Below are positions 11,143 through 22,766 of a stretch of DNA of 64,000 bases, piece after piece. The stretch covers positions 4,340,001 through 4,404,000 of the forward strand of contig CM060849.1 of the NCBI GenBank assembly GCA_030737835.1, read 5' to 3'. This DNA is from Acorus gramineus. Taxonomy: Eukaryota > Streptophyta > Magnoliopsida > Acorales > Acoraceae. The position numbers and the translations under genes were made by a program. The notes under the pieces were generated by a model, which was not told where the DNA came from, did no database searches, and was given only the letters and a program-made list of their open reading frames with translations. How positions within the stretch are numbered: position 1 is the stretch's first letter; every line of letters begins with the position of its first letter.

Positions 11143-12625
11143 TCAATGACCCGACAAAGTGTTAGGATCAATATTCGTCACATGCTGCTCACTGGGAGCT
11201 GGGGTCTTCTCGATAGGGACATATTCGTTTAGGTGTCCCTTTCGAATCTGGCCTTCCACGTACCCCCAGAGGATACAGCACTTGTCGGTAGTATGGCCCA
11301 CGCTCTTGTGGTAGTCACAGTAGAGAGTTTGATCCCGCTTTGACTCGTCACTCCTCATGGGTGCAGGCCATTGGGACCATGGCTCCCCCTGGATTTTGGA
11401 CAGGATCTGCGACAGAGGGATCTTGAAGAACATCCCCCGTCCTTCTCGCACCTCGTTTGTTGAGGCACCAGGCTTCTTGCCCTTCCCTCCATGTTGGTCC
11501 TTCTGACGTGGCTCCTGCAGGCGTTTTATTGCTGGTGATGAGGTGGTGGCCGATGGCGAAGACCGGAGCATAGCCACCGTCTGCTTAAGGATCCTGTATT
11601 CTTCTTCCACCTTGGCATACTTTTCAGCACGCCCCATCAAATCACGTAAGTCGAACGGAGTGCGCTTGATAAGTGACTCCTTGAGGCCGTTTTCAGATGG
11701 CAGGTCATTCCGTAAAGCCATTATTGCAGCGTCCTCATTGCAGTCATCTATTTCAAACTTCAAGAGCGGAAGCAATCGACAAACTGTCGAATCGTCTCCC
11801 TTGACTGCATTTGGATCTTCATGAGATCGCCGAGATCCTTCTTCCTCTGTTGACTACAAATGAAGTGCTTGGCAAACATGGTGCCGAGCTCCTCAAAAGT
11901 TCTGATTGTCGCAGGTGGAAGGAGATGGAACCAAGTCAGCGCGGCCCCTTCCAGGCTGGAGGGGAAGAGGCGGCTCATAAGCCCATCATAGAGCTCATAC
12001 AATGCCATCGAATGACGGACGCCAAGACATGATTGTAAGGATCCGTCGTACCATTGTACAGCTTGAATTTGGGTTGAACAAACTTTCAGGGATGTCGTTC
12101 TCTGATAATCTATGCGCAAAACGGGGAGGCGAATCCCTGTATTGCATGCTCCACCATCTCATGATTCAGAACGCATTGTACCTCAGAGCGCAAGGTGTAA
12201 CAAGGCTACGCGACTGCTTCCCTGGTTTGCTGGCGGGGTGGAGAGTTATACGGATGTCCTTCCGATACTTTGCGTAAGGCCTATCACCCTTGGTGCGCTT
12301 GCCTCCGAGATGCCTCCCACCAGGCGGAGCGTTCTCCATGAGGTGAGCACCCGCGCCTCTGTTCTTCATGAGGCTGTCGACCCGCTCGAGGAGTGCGCGA
12401 ACACCGACGAGATCGCTGCCTTTGATTGGAGAAAGAGGTACTTCCCTCCGAACCTTCAGCATTGACGGTCATGGGGTTGGGCAGTTCAGGAGGCGGTGGT
12501 CGAATTGCCTCCTGGACTGGTTGTTGTCGATGCATTTTTGTATAGAACTGTTGCATCGAGGCTTCGATCATCTGCTGTATTGATCCCTGTAGATGGGTAA
12601 ATAGAGTTTCTTGCGTGGACTCCAT
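11143..12625 (-). pseudogene. gag: Tat gag
   Basis: Capsid gene of the Tat element. The start is taken at the first Met of the minus-strand frame ending the leader (12625: MESTQETLFTHLQGS). The frame changes near 12290 and 12120; then capsid blocks LFPSSLEGAALTWFHLLP, FEELGTMFAKHF and QSRETIRQFVDCF (12119-11760), and a C-terminal part (11775-11143) with IKRTPFDLRDLMGRAEKY and a knuckle-like CDYHKSVGHTTDKC. Mutations split it into at least three frames. Gag would form the particle that packages element RNA. Confidence 0.82.
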
Positions 12626-12772
12626 TACCCGCCTGAGGTCCTGGACCTGACTAACCAGGGTTTCCGGTGATCCGTCAGCAGCATCGGATGGGAGAACGTT
12701 TCGCTCCTACCGTCCCTCTGCATTGCTATCACTAGGATCTGACATTACGGATAATGGCTTTTCATTTCAGTG

Positions 12773-12792
12773 TCCCACAGACGGCGCAGCAC
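12773..12792 (-). other. Probable primer-binding site of Tat element
   Basis: The minus strand reads GCTGCGCCGTCTGTGGGAC right after the LTR end, matching the GGCGCCGTCTGTGGG-type site found behind many Tat/Ogre LTRs with slight damage. The 150-bp leader to gag (12626-12772) shows nothing else. Confidence 0.6.
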
Positions 12793-13260
12793 TGAGGTGG
12801 ATATTTTCCCCCTTCAGTTAAATTTATAAATCTCTTGGGAAAATGAACTTGAACTATATGAATTTTTGGCTGTGATTTTACTCTCTCAATGATTGTATAG
12901 AAAATGACACACAATGACTCACAATGACTGGGCTTGACTCAATGAATGACTGTGCCTTTAGAGTCCTATCTCGCGACCTCTTTATAGGCTGCCTACGTAC
13001 CCCTTGGGGATCAAGTCACACGTAGTTCATTTTCTGCCCTTGTAACCGCCTTGCCACTAAGTGTTTAGTGGGCCTTTTTCTAGGGAAACGTCTCCGGTAT
13101 TTATGCTCCACGTCGACCCTTGATTACCCACGTTCTGCTGGTAGTGGGCCTTAAGTGCCAACTTGGCAGTTCAGGTGTTAGTGGTTTTCTGAACGTTTCT
13201 CCGTTCTGCTCGGGGTCTCTTGATGTACTTGCTTGTACGTCTCACAGTATGTCTACGACG

Positions 13261-13440
13261 AGTAAGGTCGACCGACCAGACCTCATGTCTAGTCGTGCCT
13301 TAGACTGCTCGTTTTCGAGGAGTAAAGTCGACCGACTAGACCTCATGTCTGGTCGTGCCTTAGACTGCTCATTTTCAAGGAGTAAGGTCGACCGACCAGA
13401 CCTTATGTCTGATCGTTCCTTAGACTGCTCAAGGTGATAG
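13261..13440. repeat. Three 60-bp tandem repeats in Tat LTR
   Basis: Units 13261-13320, 13321-13380 and 13381-13440, each starting AGTAA[AG]GTCGACCGAC and sharing CTTAGACTGCTC near the end. Substitutions only between units, except that the end of the third diverges. They lie downstream of the promoter, in U5 or the R region. Confidence 0.95.
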
Positions 13441-13605
13441 ACCCTTAGTCAAGTCGTGCCCACACATTTGAAGACGTCATCATAAGATTGCCCAACCTGG
13501 ATCGGGTCTTTGTGGGCCTCAAGTCAGATAGCCCATATCCGTCTCACCTTGACACATGTCCTAGTACAGATTTTTACCTCCACAGTATTAGAGGAGTCAA
13601 AAGCT

Positions 13606-13615
13606 CTTTTTATAG
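13606..13615 (-). promoter_or_regulatory. Second TATA-like box in Tat LTR
   Basis: The minus strand reads CTATAAAAAG. It lies 750 bp downstream of the better TATA box and may be chance. Confidence 0.3.
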
Positions 13616-14366
13616 ATACATAAAAGAAAACCTAAAATACCAGGGAATAAAACTAGGAAAACTAGGAAAGTAATAATATCATAATAATGATAATAAAAAC
13701 ATAATATTCTCCTAATAATGATTCTTTAACACTCATAATGAACTTAATTGTCATATGCACATGTTTTTGTCTGTTAACTTCTATCACATGGTCTTACTAT
13801 ACCGGGACAAATGTGTATATGATGGTATCACCAAAGAATATTTGACACACAAGAATTATATTTGACTGTAAATACACCCTAAAATGAGGCACCACATTTA
13901 TTTATTTTTCTTGTATGAAATTTCTTTTTCCATTCGTTTTTTCATTCCACTTAAAAAAAGAAACTCATAATTTGAGTAGCGGAGTGTCTCTGATAAATAT
14001 CATTCCGGTGTGAAGACTACGATTATCTTCTCCGTTTCAAGCGATGTCGACCCGCCTCCACCTGCATCATTTTTCTATATTACATTATTACATCTGAGAT
14101 CCTAATCAATTTTCTTAGGCTTGGTTACATTACTAATTGGAGGGGCAGAAAATAATGATCCAGGTTCAGGTCGGTAGGATCGGTCTGCTCCATTTCTCCC
14201 GTCGACATTCATTGGATCACCTGTGATTCTCCTCCTCAAGTGTCGTCGGAATAAGGGTTGGGGATAACTTGCAGAAGACCCTCCGACGCTCAAGTCAGTC
14301 AAATGCACAATTTAGGATTTTGTAAGTAAGAGTTTTTTGCATAGCTCAATAGAGAGAACTGGTTAT

Positions 14367-14376
14367 CTATTTATAG
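14367..14376 (-). promoter_or_regulatory. TATA box of Tat LTR
   Basis: The minus strand reads CTATAAATAG, a canonical plant TATA box, about 460 bp from the LTR start and followed within 90 nt by the conserved leader motif. Transcription would run leftwards into gag. Confidence 0.7.
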
Positions 14377-14838
14377 TACATTGGTGAATGCCCTAGAATG
14401 AATTGTGGATATCTCTCCCACTGGACGAATGGAGAGAGGTCCCTTTGGGGAATTGATTATGTATTGTTAGAGGGATTTACATAATCTACTGTCATTATGT
14501 TGGATGAATGCATATATAATTTGTTGGGATCTTGTGTATCAACTGATTATTTTTCTAAATCCATGATATATTGTCGTGATATCAAAGAATCAATTTGATA
14601 ATAGCTCTTGATTTAATATATCTATGCGGATTTAAAGTATCAGTTACTCATGATCCTTTATTCAAAAATTGAATATGAAATACTGACTTTGATTTGTGCT
14701 CGGTTGTCGGGTATGGAGACTTTGATGGGCCGAATCCACATTTGGTGGGCCATCCAGGTCGTGGACCCTCGCGAATCGGGTAATGGGTCACCGATACGTG
14801 GAGCATAATTAATGGGCCTGAATTTTGGCCCTTACAGA

Positions 14839-14853
14839 TGCCCCCTTTTTTCC
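14839..14853 (-). other. Polypurine tract of second Tat unit
   Basis: The minus strand reads GGAAAAAAGGGGGCA, two bases before the LTR tip TGTAAGG. It primes plus-strand DNA synthesis and marks the 3' end of another internal region lying to the right. Confidence 0.7.
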
Positions 14854-15199
14854 ATCCGATTGAGATTGAAAATCCTCCTATCAAGTGGGAAAAACATATC
14901 TGAGGTGACATGTGTCAGACGGTGCAAGTCTAGTGGTGGTTAATGTTCACGGATCCTCGTGCACCACCAAGTCAAATTGCGGCATCTCGTAGGGTTCCAA
15001 GGAGCATGATATTTGTCGCGTCGGGATCAGTTTGTCAGCCAAGACGGGACTTCCTGAGGGAAATTAACGTCTGTTTGTCTCGTCGAGGTTTCATTCATCA
15101 GACAAGATGCATGTTTCGAGGCCGATCGAGCAAGACGAGGAGACAGAGCTTCGAGAGATAAGTCAGAGAGTCCAGAGGGGAGTTAATGCCAGTCGGGGG
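14854..15199. other. Spacer between polypurine tract and aORF2
   Basis: About 350 bp of mixed-composition sequence; no gene or clear repeat seen. Confidence 0.5.
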
Positions 15200-15577
15200 T
15201 TAATGGACACATTTTGTGACTCGGCTAACTCTGGGGATCGAGGTGTTGGTTGACGACCCTACCTCCCTCTCTCCTTTGCAATCCTCGTTCTCATCAGTTA
15301 AAGAAATGGCAGCGCTACCTCTAGGAATTTTTGTGAGGGCGGTGATTCCCGACCTGGATGTCACGGACAGTGACGGCCTCGCCCCTGTGGAGCCGTATTT
15401 CTCCTCCTTCCACCTTTCAGTGCTCTGCTCCCGTTGCACCCAATCTTCCCCTACTTCCTAACATTGTTTGGGCTGGAGCTGCTACAAGTCCACTAAAGGT
15501 CTTTCACATCCTTCATGCCACGTTGTATCTCAACGCAACATATGGATATGATCTCATACTCTCCGTGATCATGTTAT
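15200..15577 (+). pseudogene. Antisense gene of second Tat unit, 5' part
   Basis: First part of a second aORF, plus strand like that at 505-2733 but clearly diverged. Different frames give MAALPLGIFVRAVIPDLD (15306 on) and then LHPIFPYFLTLFGLELLQVH, the latter resembling the conserved aORF head, so at least one frameshift is present. The frame of the last 100 bp (LNATYGYDLILSVIML) runs into the insertion site of element E at 15577 and continues in register at 28777. Function unknown. Confidence 0.5.
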
Positions 15578-18195
15578 TGTCACACCCCAGGGCGGCCGGC
15601 CCCAATACGTGGCAAATATATATAATATCAGCAGTCTATACAGAAGATCAATAAAATACTCTAAACAACATCGAAAATGACAACACAATCAATAATGTAG
15701 CTGACATAATATATATATACATATAGCGGAAGCTTAAACGACTGAGTCTATAATTCAAAGACATATTACAGACCCGAATACATAATCAACTGTCCTGTGA
15801 GAGCCAATATAAACAAAGACATCCAATACAAGTGTTGTGCCCAAGCACGGATAACAATACATACAAGCAAGAAGGGGATGCTGATGGCCTCTCACTCGCA
15901 GAACCCAAAACGTGACGCTGCTCCGCTACTGTTGTGATGCCTCGGGGAGCTCCTCCTTCAGATCCGACTCAGATACAACTGGAGGAAAAGAATATGCGAG
16001 GGGTGAGCCACACGCTCAGTGAATGGCACAATCTATGCAACACAACTCATATTAACCTTAAAATAATTAAAGTCCCTAAACGGGAGTAACTACACAAGCT
16101 AGTGGGTCGTAACATCGCCGACCCACCCCACCCTCACCCTCACCCTTTAAGGGGTGACATGGGCCTTTTGGGATAGACTAGACTGCTCTCCACCCTTGGT
16201 CCACCGGTAGCCTCTCCCACACTCCGTAGCCTCTACCTGGTATACTCCCACGATCAGCACCCTCCGACGCATCGGAGGTACCTACAGATAGGGGCCCTTT
16301 GTCAGGACAGCTTTCCAACGCCGAGGAGTTCCTACTCGGATCCAACGAAGGGGAGAAAACAGCCTACCCACACGGATACGATCCTCTTGGATCCGTCGAC
16401 AACGATTCCTAACATTTCTAATGTCATGAATTCTCAAGAATTCCTCCAGGGCGCATAACTAAGATGCGGGGAAACATATATTATAACAACAAGGTTATAA
16501 TATTCTCTAAGGCATGCTTGAAACGATATATTCGCATTTTGATTTAAATAAATTAACCTAAATGGTAAACATGCGTAGGCCAGGGCTTTCCAAACATGGG
16601 ACATGGTGTCTAGGCATGTATGGGCCTCTATACATGATATATGGATGCATATCCGTAGCATACAATGTCAAATATGGCATGGTTACATCATATTAAAACA
16701 TGCATTACATAGTTTTTCATTTAGCACAAGTTAATATACAATTATGGTGCCCCAGGGGAGGGCAATGCACGCCTACGTGAATCGAACGCCTCCCTACTGG
16801 GTTGGATTGACCCACTGACCGAAACCCGGGTCGTTGCGTGACCGTTCGCCAAGATCTTTAAGACATGGGCATTCAATATGGTGAGTAAACTACACAATAC
16901 ACATGAAATTTACTAGAAATACCCAAATACTCGGACAAGCATGCATACGGACTCGCACGCATGCGAGCACGCACGTACGCACGCGAGTCCGAGTGCCCCG
17001 ACACCTTCCCGAACCCTCGGGCACCCACACGCATGGCCCCCCGCACGCGCACGCACGAATGCGCATGCACGCATGCGCCCCAGCACCCCAGCACCCGTGG
17101 CGCACTGCCCGCAAGCCTGCCCGAGCGCCCATACTCGCTGCCGCGCGACACCGGTGCTCATCACGTGTCCATCCCACGCGTACCCGCGCAAACTGCGCCC
17201 CCGCGCAGCACCCTGCGCGCACGCCCGCGCGTATGCGCGTACGCGCGCGCGCCCGCCAGCGCGCCTGTCTGCGCGCGCAGACGCGCGGGCGCCCGAACCC
17301 TTCCCAATCCCTCCTCAGCTCTCCCACACCCCCTACCACCCATGCAAGGCATGCTTGACCACTTATAAACCCTAACAATCATCTAAACAAAGCTAAGGGA
17401 GGAGGAGGACTTACCCAAGGAGTGGAAGAACAAGAGGGGGGGAAAACTCAGGTGCCCTTTGCGCACCAAACCACCACGACCGCCACCACCAAGACCACCA
17501 CCTCCTCAGCCACTCTCAAGCCCTAAAAATGGCTGAAACAGGGGTGGGGGAAGCCATGAGAGGGAGATAGAGAAAAGGGAAAACAAATCAAACACCATAC
17601 AAAGGTAGATCACACCCTTACCTCCACTTCTCCTTTCTAGGGTTTTCTTCTTCTTCTTCTTCTTCTTCTTCTACTACTTCTAATGGAACAAAAGAAGAAG
17701 AGGGAGTGATGGAGTGCTTGAGAGGGAGATGGAGATGGGGAAGAAGGGGGACGCCTAGGTATAGTAACACACACACACACACACACTCACACACTTATGA
17801 ACAATTAGGGTTGGTGGGGATTGACTTTGAGTCAACCCAACCACACAAAAAAACAAAACTATTTGACCAAGTCAATGGTCAAATTTGACTTGGTCCAAGT
17901 CTTCTTGACTTGGTCAAGTCCCCCCTTTGACATTCCAACTCGGTCAAAACCCGGATATGATTCAGAACTGCCAAATTCTAAAACATTACTAGAATTCGAT
18001 GAAATTTTCGTGAGTGGCTCAAAATGGCACCAGGACTCATAATGTGCAGTTAGATTTTCAATCGGAGTTCTCGAGCTCATGCAGATAGCTAAAAGTCTAA
18101 AATTTTAGCGGTTTCGATCGAAAAAAGAAAAATTAGAAAACTGCCAGAAATGTCCCAAAGGTGACCAAAAGGCTAAAAGTGACACATATATAACA
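15578..18195 (-). mobile_element. Element E 3' LTR
   Basis: TGTCACACCCC at the left tip to CATATATAACA at the right, 2618 bp. It lacks the 140-bp inverted-end module seen in longer LTRs of the family. Contains a GC-rich block (16940-17310), a TTC run (about 17644-17672) and an AC microsatellite (about 17767-17786). Confidence 0.95.
16820..16855 (-). other. Exon-like 36-nt segment, E 3' LTR
   Basis: Minus strand: preceded by CTTAAAG (TTGCAG in the sister LTR), followed by GTCAGTGG. The downstream acceptor CCTCCAG leads at 15978 to a frame with SESDLKEELPE ending at the TAG complement 15926-15928. Confidence 0.5.
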
Positions 18196-18213
18196 TTCTT
18201 CCCCCCTCAGAAA
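18196..18213 (-). other. Polypurine tract of element E
   Basis: The minus strand reads CTGAGGGGGGAAGAA directly before the LTR start TGTTATAT. Confidence 0.85.
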
Positions 18214-18243
18214 ATTTTGTCCACAAAATTAATACAAAAACAT

Positions 18244-20870
18244 CTAGGAAGGGAAAAGATGTGGATATGCGCCACGCATGGCGTCCTCGCGCTCCCAAGT
18301 GGCCTCGGCACCAGAACGGTGCTGCCATCGCACCTTAACCAGCTGGACGGTCTTGGTGCGGAGCCTCTTCTTGCGTCGATCTAGGATCTTGATCGGCTGC
18401 TCCACGAATGACAAGTCCAGCTCGAAGACGAGCGGCTCGAATGGAATAACGTGAGCAGGATCGTGGACGTAACGCCTCAGCTGCGAGACATGGAAGACGT
18501 CATGGGCTTGAGCCAACTGTGGGGGCAGGGCTATGTGATAGGCCACCTCTCCAATCCGCTCAAGGATGAGAAACGGCCCAATGTAACACGGACTCAGCTT
18601 GCCCCGCACACCGAAATGGAAGATGGCCTTCATCGGGGACACCTTTAGAAAAACATGGTCACCAACCTCGAAGGCGAGCTCACGGCGACGACGATCGGCG
18701 TAGCTCTTCTGACAGCTCTGAGCGACTCGGATACGCTCACGAATCGTCTTGACCATCTCTGAGGTCTGGTGGATGATCTCTGGTCCCTCCAACTGGCGCT
18801 CTCCGACCTCGTCCCAACACAAGGGGGACCTGCAGCTGCGGCCATAGAGCGCTTCATATGGTGCCATCCGAATACTCGAGTGGTAGCTGTTGTTGTAGGC
18901 AAACTCCACCAACGGAAGATGCCTCTCCCAACTGCCCCCAAAGTCGAGAATGCAAGCTCGCAGCATGTCCTCCAGGGTCTGAATCGTCCTCTCCGACTGG
19001 CCGTCCGTCTGCGGATGAAACGCTGTACTGAAGTGGAGGTTCGTACCAAGGGCGTGCTGAAGGCTATGCCAGAACCTCAAAGTAAATCTCACGTCTCTAT
19101 CAAAAATGATGCTGACGGGAGTGCCATGGAGACGAACAATCTCGGAGACAAACAACGGCGCCAGCGTGTCCAGAGAATCGGTGAGTCGAATGGGGAGGAA
19201 ATGAGCGGACTTAGTCAGTCGGTCGACGATTACCCAGATGGCATCGCGACCCGAACGTGACCTCGACAAGCCCGAAACGAAGTCCATGGTGATCTGCTCC
19301 CACTTCCACTGAGGAATCTCAATGGACTGCAGCTTCCCCGCAGGACGCTGATGTTCCGACTTCACCTGCTGGCATACCAAGCAACGGGCAATGAAACGGC
19401 CAATATCTGCCTTCATCCGGCGCCACCAGTAGCCACGATGAAGGCCCCTGTACATCTTCGTGCCACCAGGATGCACTGTGTACCTCGAACGATGGGCCTC
19501 ATCCAAGATCTTCTGCTTCAACTCTGCGTCGTCAGGAATGCATACTCGACCTCTGAACCGCAGGATTCCGTCCTCGCGAATCTGGTAGTCTGGACGCTCG
19601 CCTCGGGCGATGCCTTCAGAGAGGACTAGAAAGTGAGGATCCTGCCCCTGAGCCGTGCGGATCTCGTCGAGAAGAACGGGCTGCACCACTAGCTTGGCCA
19701 AAAAGCCACCCGTAGGCATCTCTCGAACGCTGATCCAGCAAGCGGCCTCCTCCAGAAGCCTCCAACGATGTACAGCCAAGTGGGCGGCCATGCCCAAGGG
19801 CTGCCTGCTGAGAGCATCGGCCACGACATTCGCCTTACCCGGATGGTAAGCGATGTCACAGTCATAGTCCTTCAGGAACTCGACCCAACGTCTCTGATGC
19901 ATGTTGAGCTCCGCTGGGACTGCAAGTAAGTCAAGCTCTTGTGATCAGTGAAGAGCTCGAACTCCTCGCCATAGAGGTAGTGCCTCCACATCTTCAGCGC
20001 AAAGATGATCGCTGCTAACTCTAAATCGTGGGTGGGGTAATTATGCTCATGGGGCTTCAACTGACGCGACGCGTAAGCCACAACCTTACCGTACTGCATC
20101 AGGACGCAACCCACACCCAGCCGCGATGCATTGGAGTAGACTGCGAATCCACCACTCCCAGACGGAATGGTAAGAACTGGCACTGAGGTGAGCCTTCGCT
20201 TCAACTCCAGGAAGCTCTCCTCACAAGATGGGGACCACTCGAACCAGACATCCTTCCGAGTGAGGCAGGTCAGAGGAATAGCTATTTTCGAGAAACCCTC
20301 GACAAACCTCCGATAATAACCCGATAAACCGAGGAATCTTTGAATCTCTGTGGGGTTCGACGGTCGACGCCAATTCGACACGGCGAGCGTCTTGTCCGGG
20401 TCCACAGATATACCCTCGCCAAAAATCACGTGGCCTAGAAAGGCCATACGCTCCAACCAAAACTCGCACTTACTGAACTTGGCGAACAACTGATGTCGGG
20501 CCAAAGTCTCCAAGACAGTGCGGAGATGGTCAGCGTGCTCCTCAAGACTCCTTGAGTACACCAGAATATCATCGATGAAGACTACTACGAAGGAGTCGAG
20601 GAAGGGCCGAAACACCCGGTTCATCAGATCCATGAAAGCTGCCGTCACATTCGTCAACCCAAACGACAGTACTCGAAACTCGTAGTGCCCATATCGGGTA
20701 CGAAAGGCCGTCCTCGGAATATCTGACTCCCGGATCTTCAGTTGATAGTAGCCCGAATGGAGATCGATCTTAGAAAAGACACGCGCTCCCTGGAGCTGGT
20801 CAAACAGATCGTCAATCCGTGGCAAGGGGTACTTGTTCTTCACGGTCCACTTGTTCAGCTGCCTGTAATC
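18244..20870 (-). pseudogene. pol: Element E pol: RT palm to chromodomain
   Basis: Minus strand. 20843-19872: RT from [19 protein letters not shown] through [14 protein letters not shown] to the catalytic [12 protein letters not shown], then RNase H, whose first catalytic block reads [10 protein letters not shown] where B and D have TDAS or SDAS, so a catalytic Asp is replaced by Asn. A one-base deletion near 19910 (CCGCTGGG against CCGGCTGGG in D) shifts the frame. 19902-18244 (about 550 codons) holds the RNase H end ([14 protein letters not shown]), the integrase HHCC finger (CLVCQQVK), core blocks [15 protein letters not shown] and QTDGQSERT, the GPFLILERIGEVAY motif, and a chromodomain-like end (VQLVKVRWQHRSGAEATWE). 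The chromodomain steers insertion to marked chromatin. Upstream RT is beyond the solo LTR at 20871. Confidence 0.92.
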
Positions 20871-21131
20871 TGTTATATTTGTGTCACTTTTAACCTACTG
20901 GTAACCGCTGGAGCATTCTGGCAGTTTTTCATTTTTTTTCGGTTTTCGATCGGTACCGCTAATTTTTGGACTGTTAGCTATCGTCCTGAGCTAGAGGACT
21001 CCGATTAGAAATCTAACTGCATATTTGGTGTTCTGGTGCTATTTTAGGCCTCTCACAAAAATTTCGTTGAATTCCGGTAACGTTTCCGAAATTTCACAGT
21101 TTCGGGGCGTATCTGGGTTTTTAAGTCGCTC

Positions 21132-21143
21132 GCTATATATATG
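21132..21143 (+). promoter_or_regulatory. TATA box of C-type LTR
   Basis: GCTATATATATG; the equivalent CTATATATAG occurs in both LTRs of element C (54450-54459, 60742-60751). The transcript would start about 30 bp downstream. Confidence 0.6.
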
Positions 21144-21267
21144 TGGGATCTAATTTCGAAATCACTATTCATCATCCCTACCAATTTCATTTTCTCTCTC
21201 CCCTCTCTCTTTTTCTCCCTTTTGAGCCCCCTAGAGCCCTCAAAGCTTAAAACCCAAAGCATAGGAA

Positions 21268-21292
21268 GTGTAGATCGGGTCCCGATCTACAC
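21268..21292. other. Perfect hairpin in LTR leader
   Basis: 12-bp arms GTGTAGATCGGG and CCCGATCTACAC around one base. Also at 37227-37251, 54586-54610 and 60874-60898, about 130 bp after the TATA box. The central base differs between copies. Confidence 0.9.
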
Positions 21293-22244
21293 TCCGGTGC
21301 TTTCAAATCCGAATTCCGGCAAGTTTTGCCCCTCCGTCCGCCCTCTCTTCTCGTCTGTTTTGGCTCATTTCGGAGGTGGGAGTAGATCCGGGCGTTGGAA
21401 GCCCTTTGGGAGAGGTTTCGGTGCGCGGAGAGCAACCGGACTTCCCTTCCTCCCCTTGGTAAGCCTCTTTTCCCCTCTTTTCTTGTGTAGATGTATGTTA
21501 GGACGGTGGATTTGAGGTTGGGAGGCGGTCGGCGGCGGTGGGTGGCCGTCGGAGGGCTGTGGGGGGTGGTCGGAGGCCTTGGGGTGGCCGGTGGGTGGTG
21601 GTTGAGGTGCTCGGGCAGGGTGGCTGGTGGCAGCAGCACAGGCAGAAGGCGCAGTAGCTGAAAGGGGCGCGCGCGCGCGCGTGCGCGCGGACGTGCGCGC
21701 GGGCGTGCGGGCGGGTGGAGCTGGGCGCTGGCAGCCGCAGTCGGGCGCGCAGTCGCGCGCGGGTTCGCGCGAAGCGGGCGCGCGGGTGCGCGCGGGTGCT
21801 GGCGCGAGCGGGGGTGTGCGCGGGAGTGCGCGCAGGTGCGCGCGGGCACGCGCGGGCGTGCGCGCGCGCGGGCTGGGCACCTGGGTGCTGGGCAGGGCGC
21901 CTGGGCATGCGCCTGGGCGCAGTGCTGGGGACCAGTGCGCGCGCGTGCTGGGGCGTGCGTGCAGTGCGCGCGGGGGCGCGCTGGGCTGGACGCGCGGTGC
22001 GCGCGGGCGCGCGCGAGCGTGCGCGCGTGCGTGCGGCAGTGCGTCGGGGCGCGCGGGCTGAGGCGCGGCGGCGCATCCGAGGGCGGGTGGCCGTGCGGGT
22101 GGTAGCCGGAGTGCTCGAGCTAGTGTGCGTGCGGGTCGTATGCACGTTTGCCCGAGTGTTAAGTGTTTAGTTGTGGGTTTTGTATGTTTGGGTATTTAGA
22201 GTATTTATGTTTTGTTCTCACCATATTGAATGTCTGTCTTGCAG

Positions 22245-22280
22245 ATCTGGACGGACGGTCGCGCGACGACCCAGATACCG
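22245..22280 (+). other. Exon-like 36-nt segment, solo LTR in E
   Basis: Preceded by TGTCTTGCAG, followed by GTGAGTGG. Joined to the acceptor at 23525 it keeps one frame (RSRDDPDT, then VTEPELEPEQQ) to TAG 23588-23590. Confidence 0.5.
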
Positions 22281-22586
22281 GTGAGTGGGACAATCCAACC
22301 CAGTAGAGAGGGGTCATACGCACTTGGGCGTATACCGACCTCTCCTGGGGCACCGTGGATTATATTAACCTGTAGTAATATGTATTGCATGTGGGCATGA
22401 TTTTAAATACGGGATGCATGCTACCCTAGGCTTTTATGTTAGGGACTTGCACCCATAGGATAGGTGTGAGAGCCATGCACCATGTCCCCCTGTTTTCATG
22501 CTAGGAAACCTCGGCCTATGCATGCGTCCTACTAGTTTATTTATTAAATTAAATGCTAGTGTATGTTAATTCGCATGCCTTAGATA

Positions 22587-22723
22587 ATATTATAGGGAGG
22601 AGCCTTGCGAGGTCAACATTGAGACCCGTGTTAGGGTACTCCGTGTTCCTTGTTTGGTTGTCGGGATGTCCTGTATCGGGACCTCATGCTGCCCTCCCAA
22701 GGTTTCTAGTCCCAATAATATTA
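22587..22723. repeat. Inverted-end module, copy 1 of solo LTR
   Basis: Tips AATATTATAGGGA and TCCCAATAATATTA are inverted; the core holds GCCTTGCGAGG and TTCCTTGTTTGGTTGTCGGG. Confidence 0.7.
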
Positions 22724-22766
22724 TAAATAATGTTGTATGATTGGTATGATTATTAGCCTGTTAGTG

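Larger units (their letters stand above)
12793..14836 (-). mobile_element. Tat LTR shared by two tandem units
   Basis: On the minus strand it starts TGTAAGGGCC (right tip at 14836, plus strand ...CCTTACA) and ends ...CCACCTCA at 12793, next to the primer site. Right of it lies a polypurine tract, left of it a primer site: it is the 5' LTR of the left unit and the 3' LTR of the right unit. Features: TATA CTATAAATAG (14367-14376), GACTTGAGCGTCGGAGGGT about 80 nt downstream (typical of Tat leaders), and a 60-bp triple repeat. The left tip is less certain than the right. Confidence 0.72.

Noticed and set aside
13261-13440. CRISPR-like array
   Set aside because: Units abut without spacers, and the genome is eukaryotic.
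14102-14308. 68-codon minus-strand frame in the Tat LTR leader
   Set aside because: Short, no recognisable domain, no second copy in the window to test conservation.
17767-17786. AC and TTC microsatellites as functional sites
   Set aside because: Simple repeats, similar in both LTRs of E, no further signal.
18244-20870. Endogenous pararetrovirus pol
   Set aside because: Integrase, chromodomain, LTRs and target duplications show a Ty3 chromovirus; no movement or coat protein is present.
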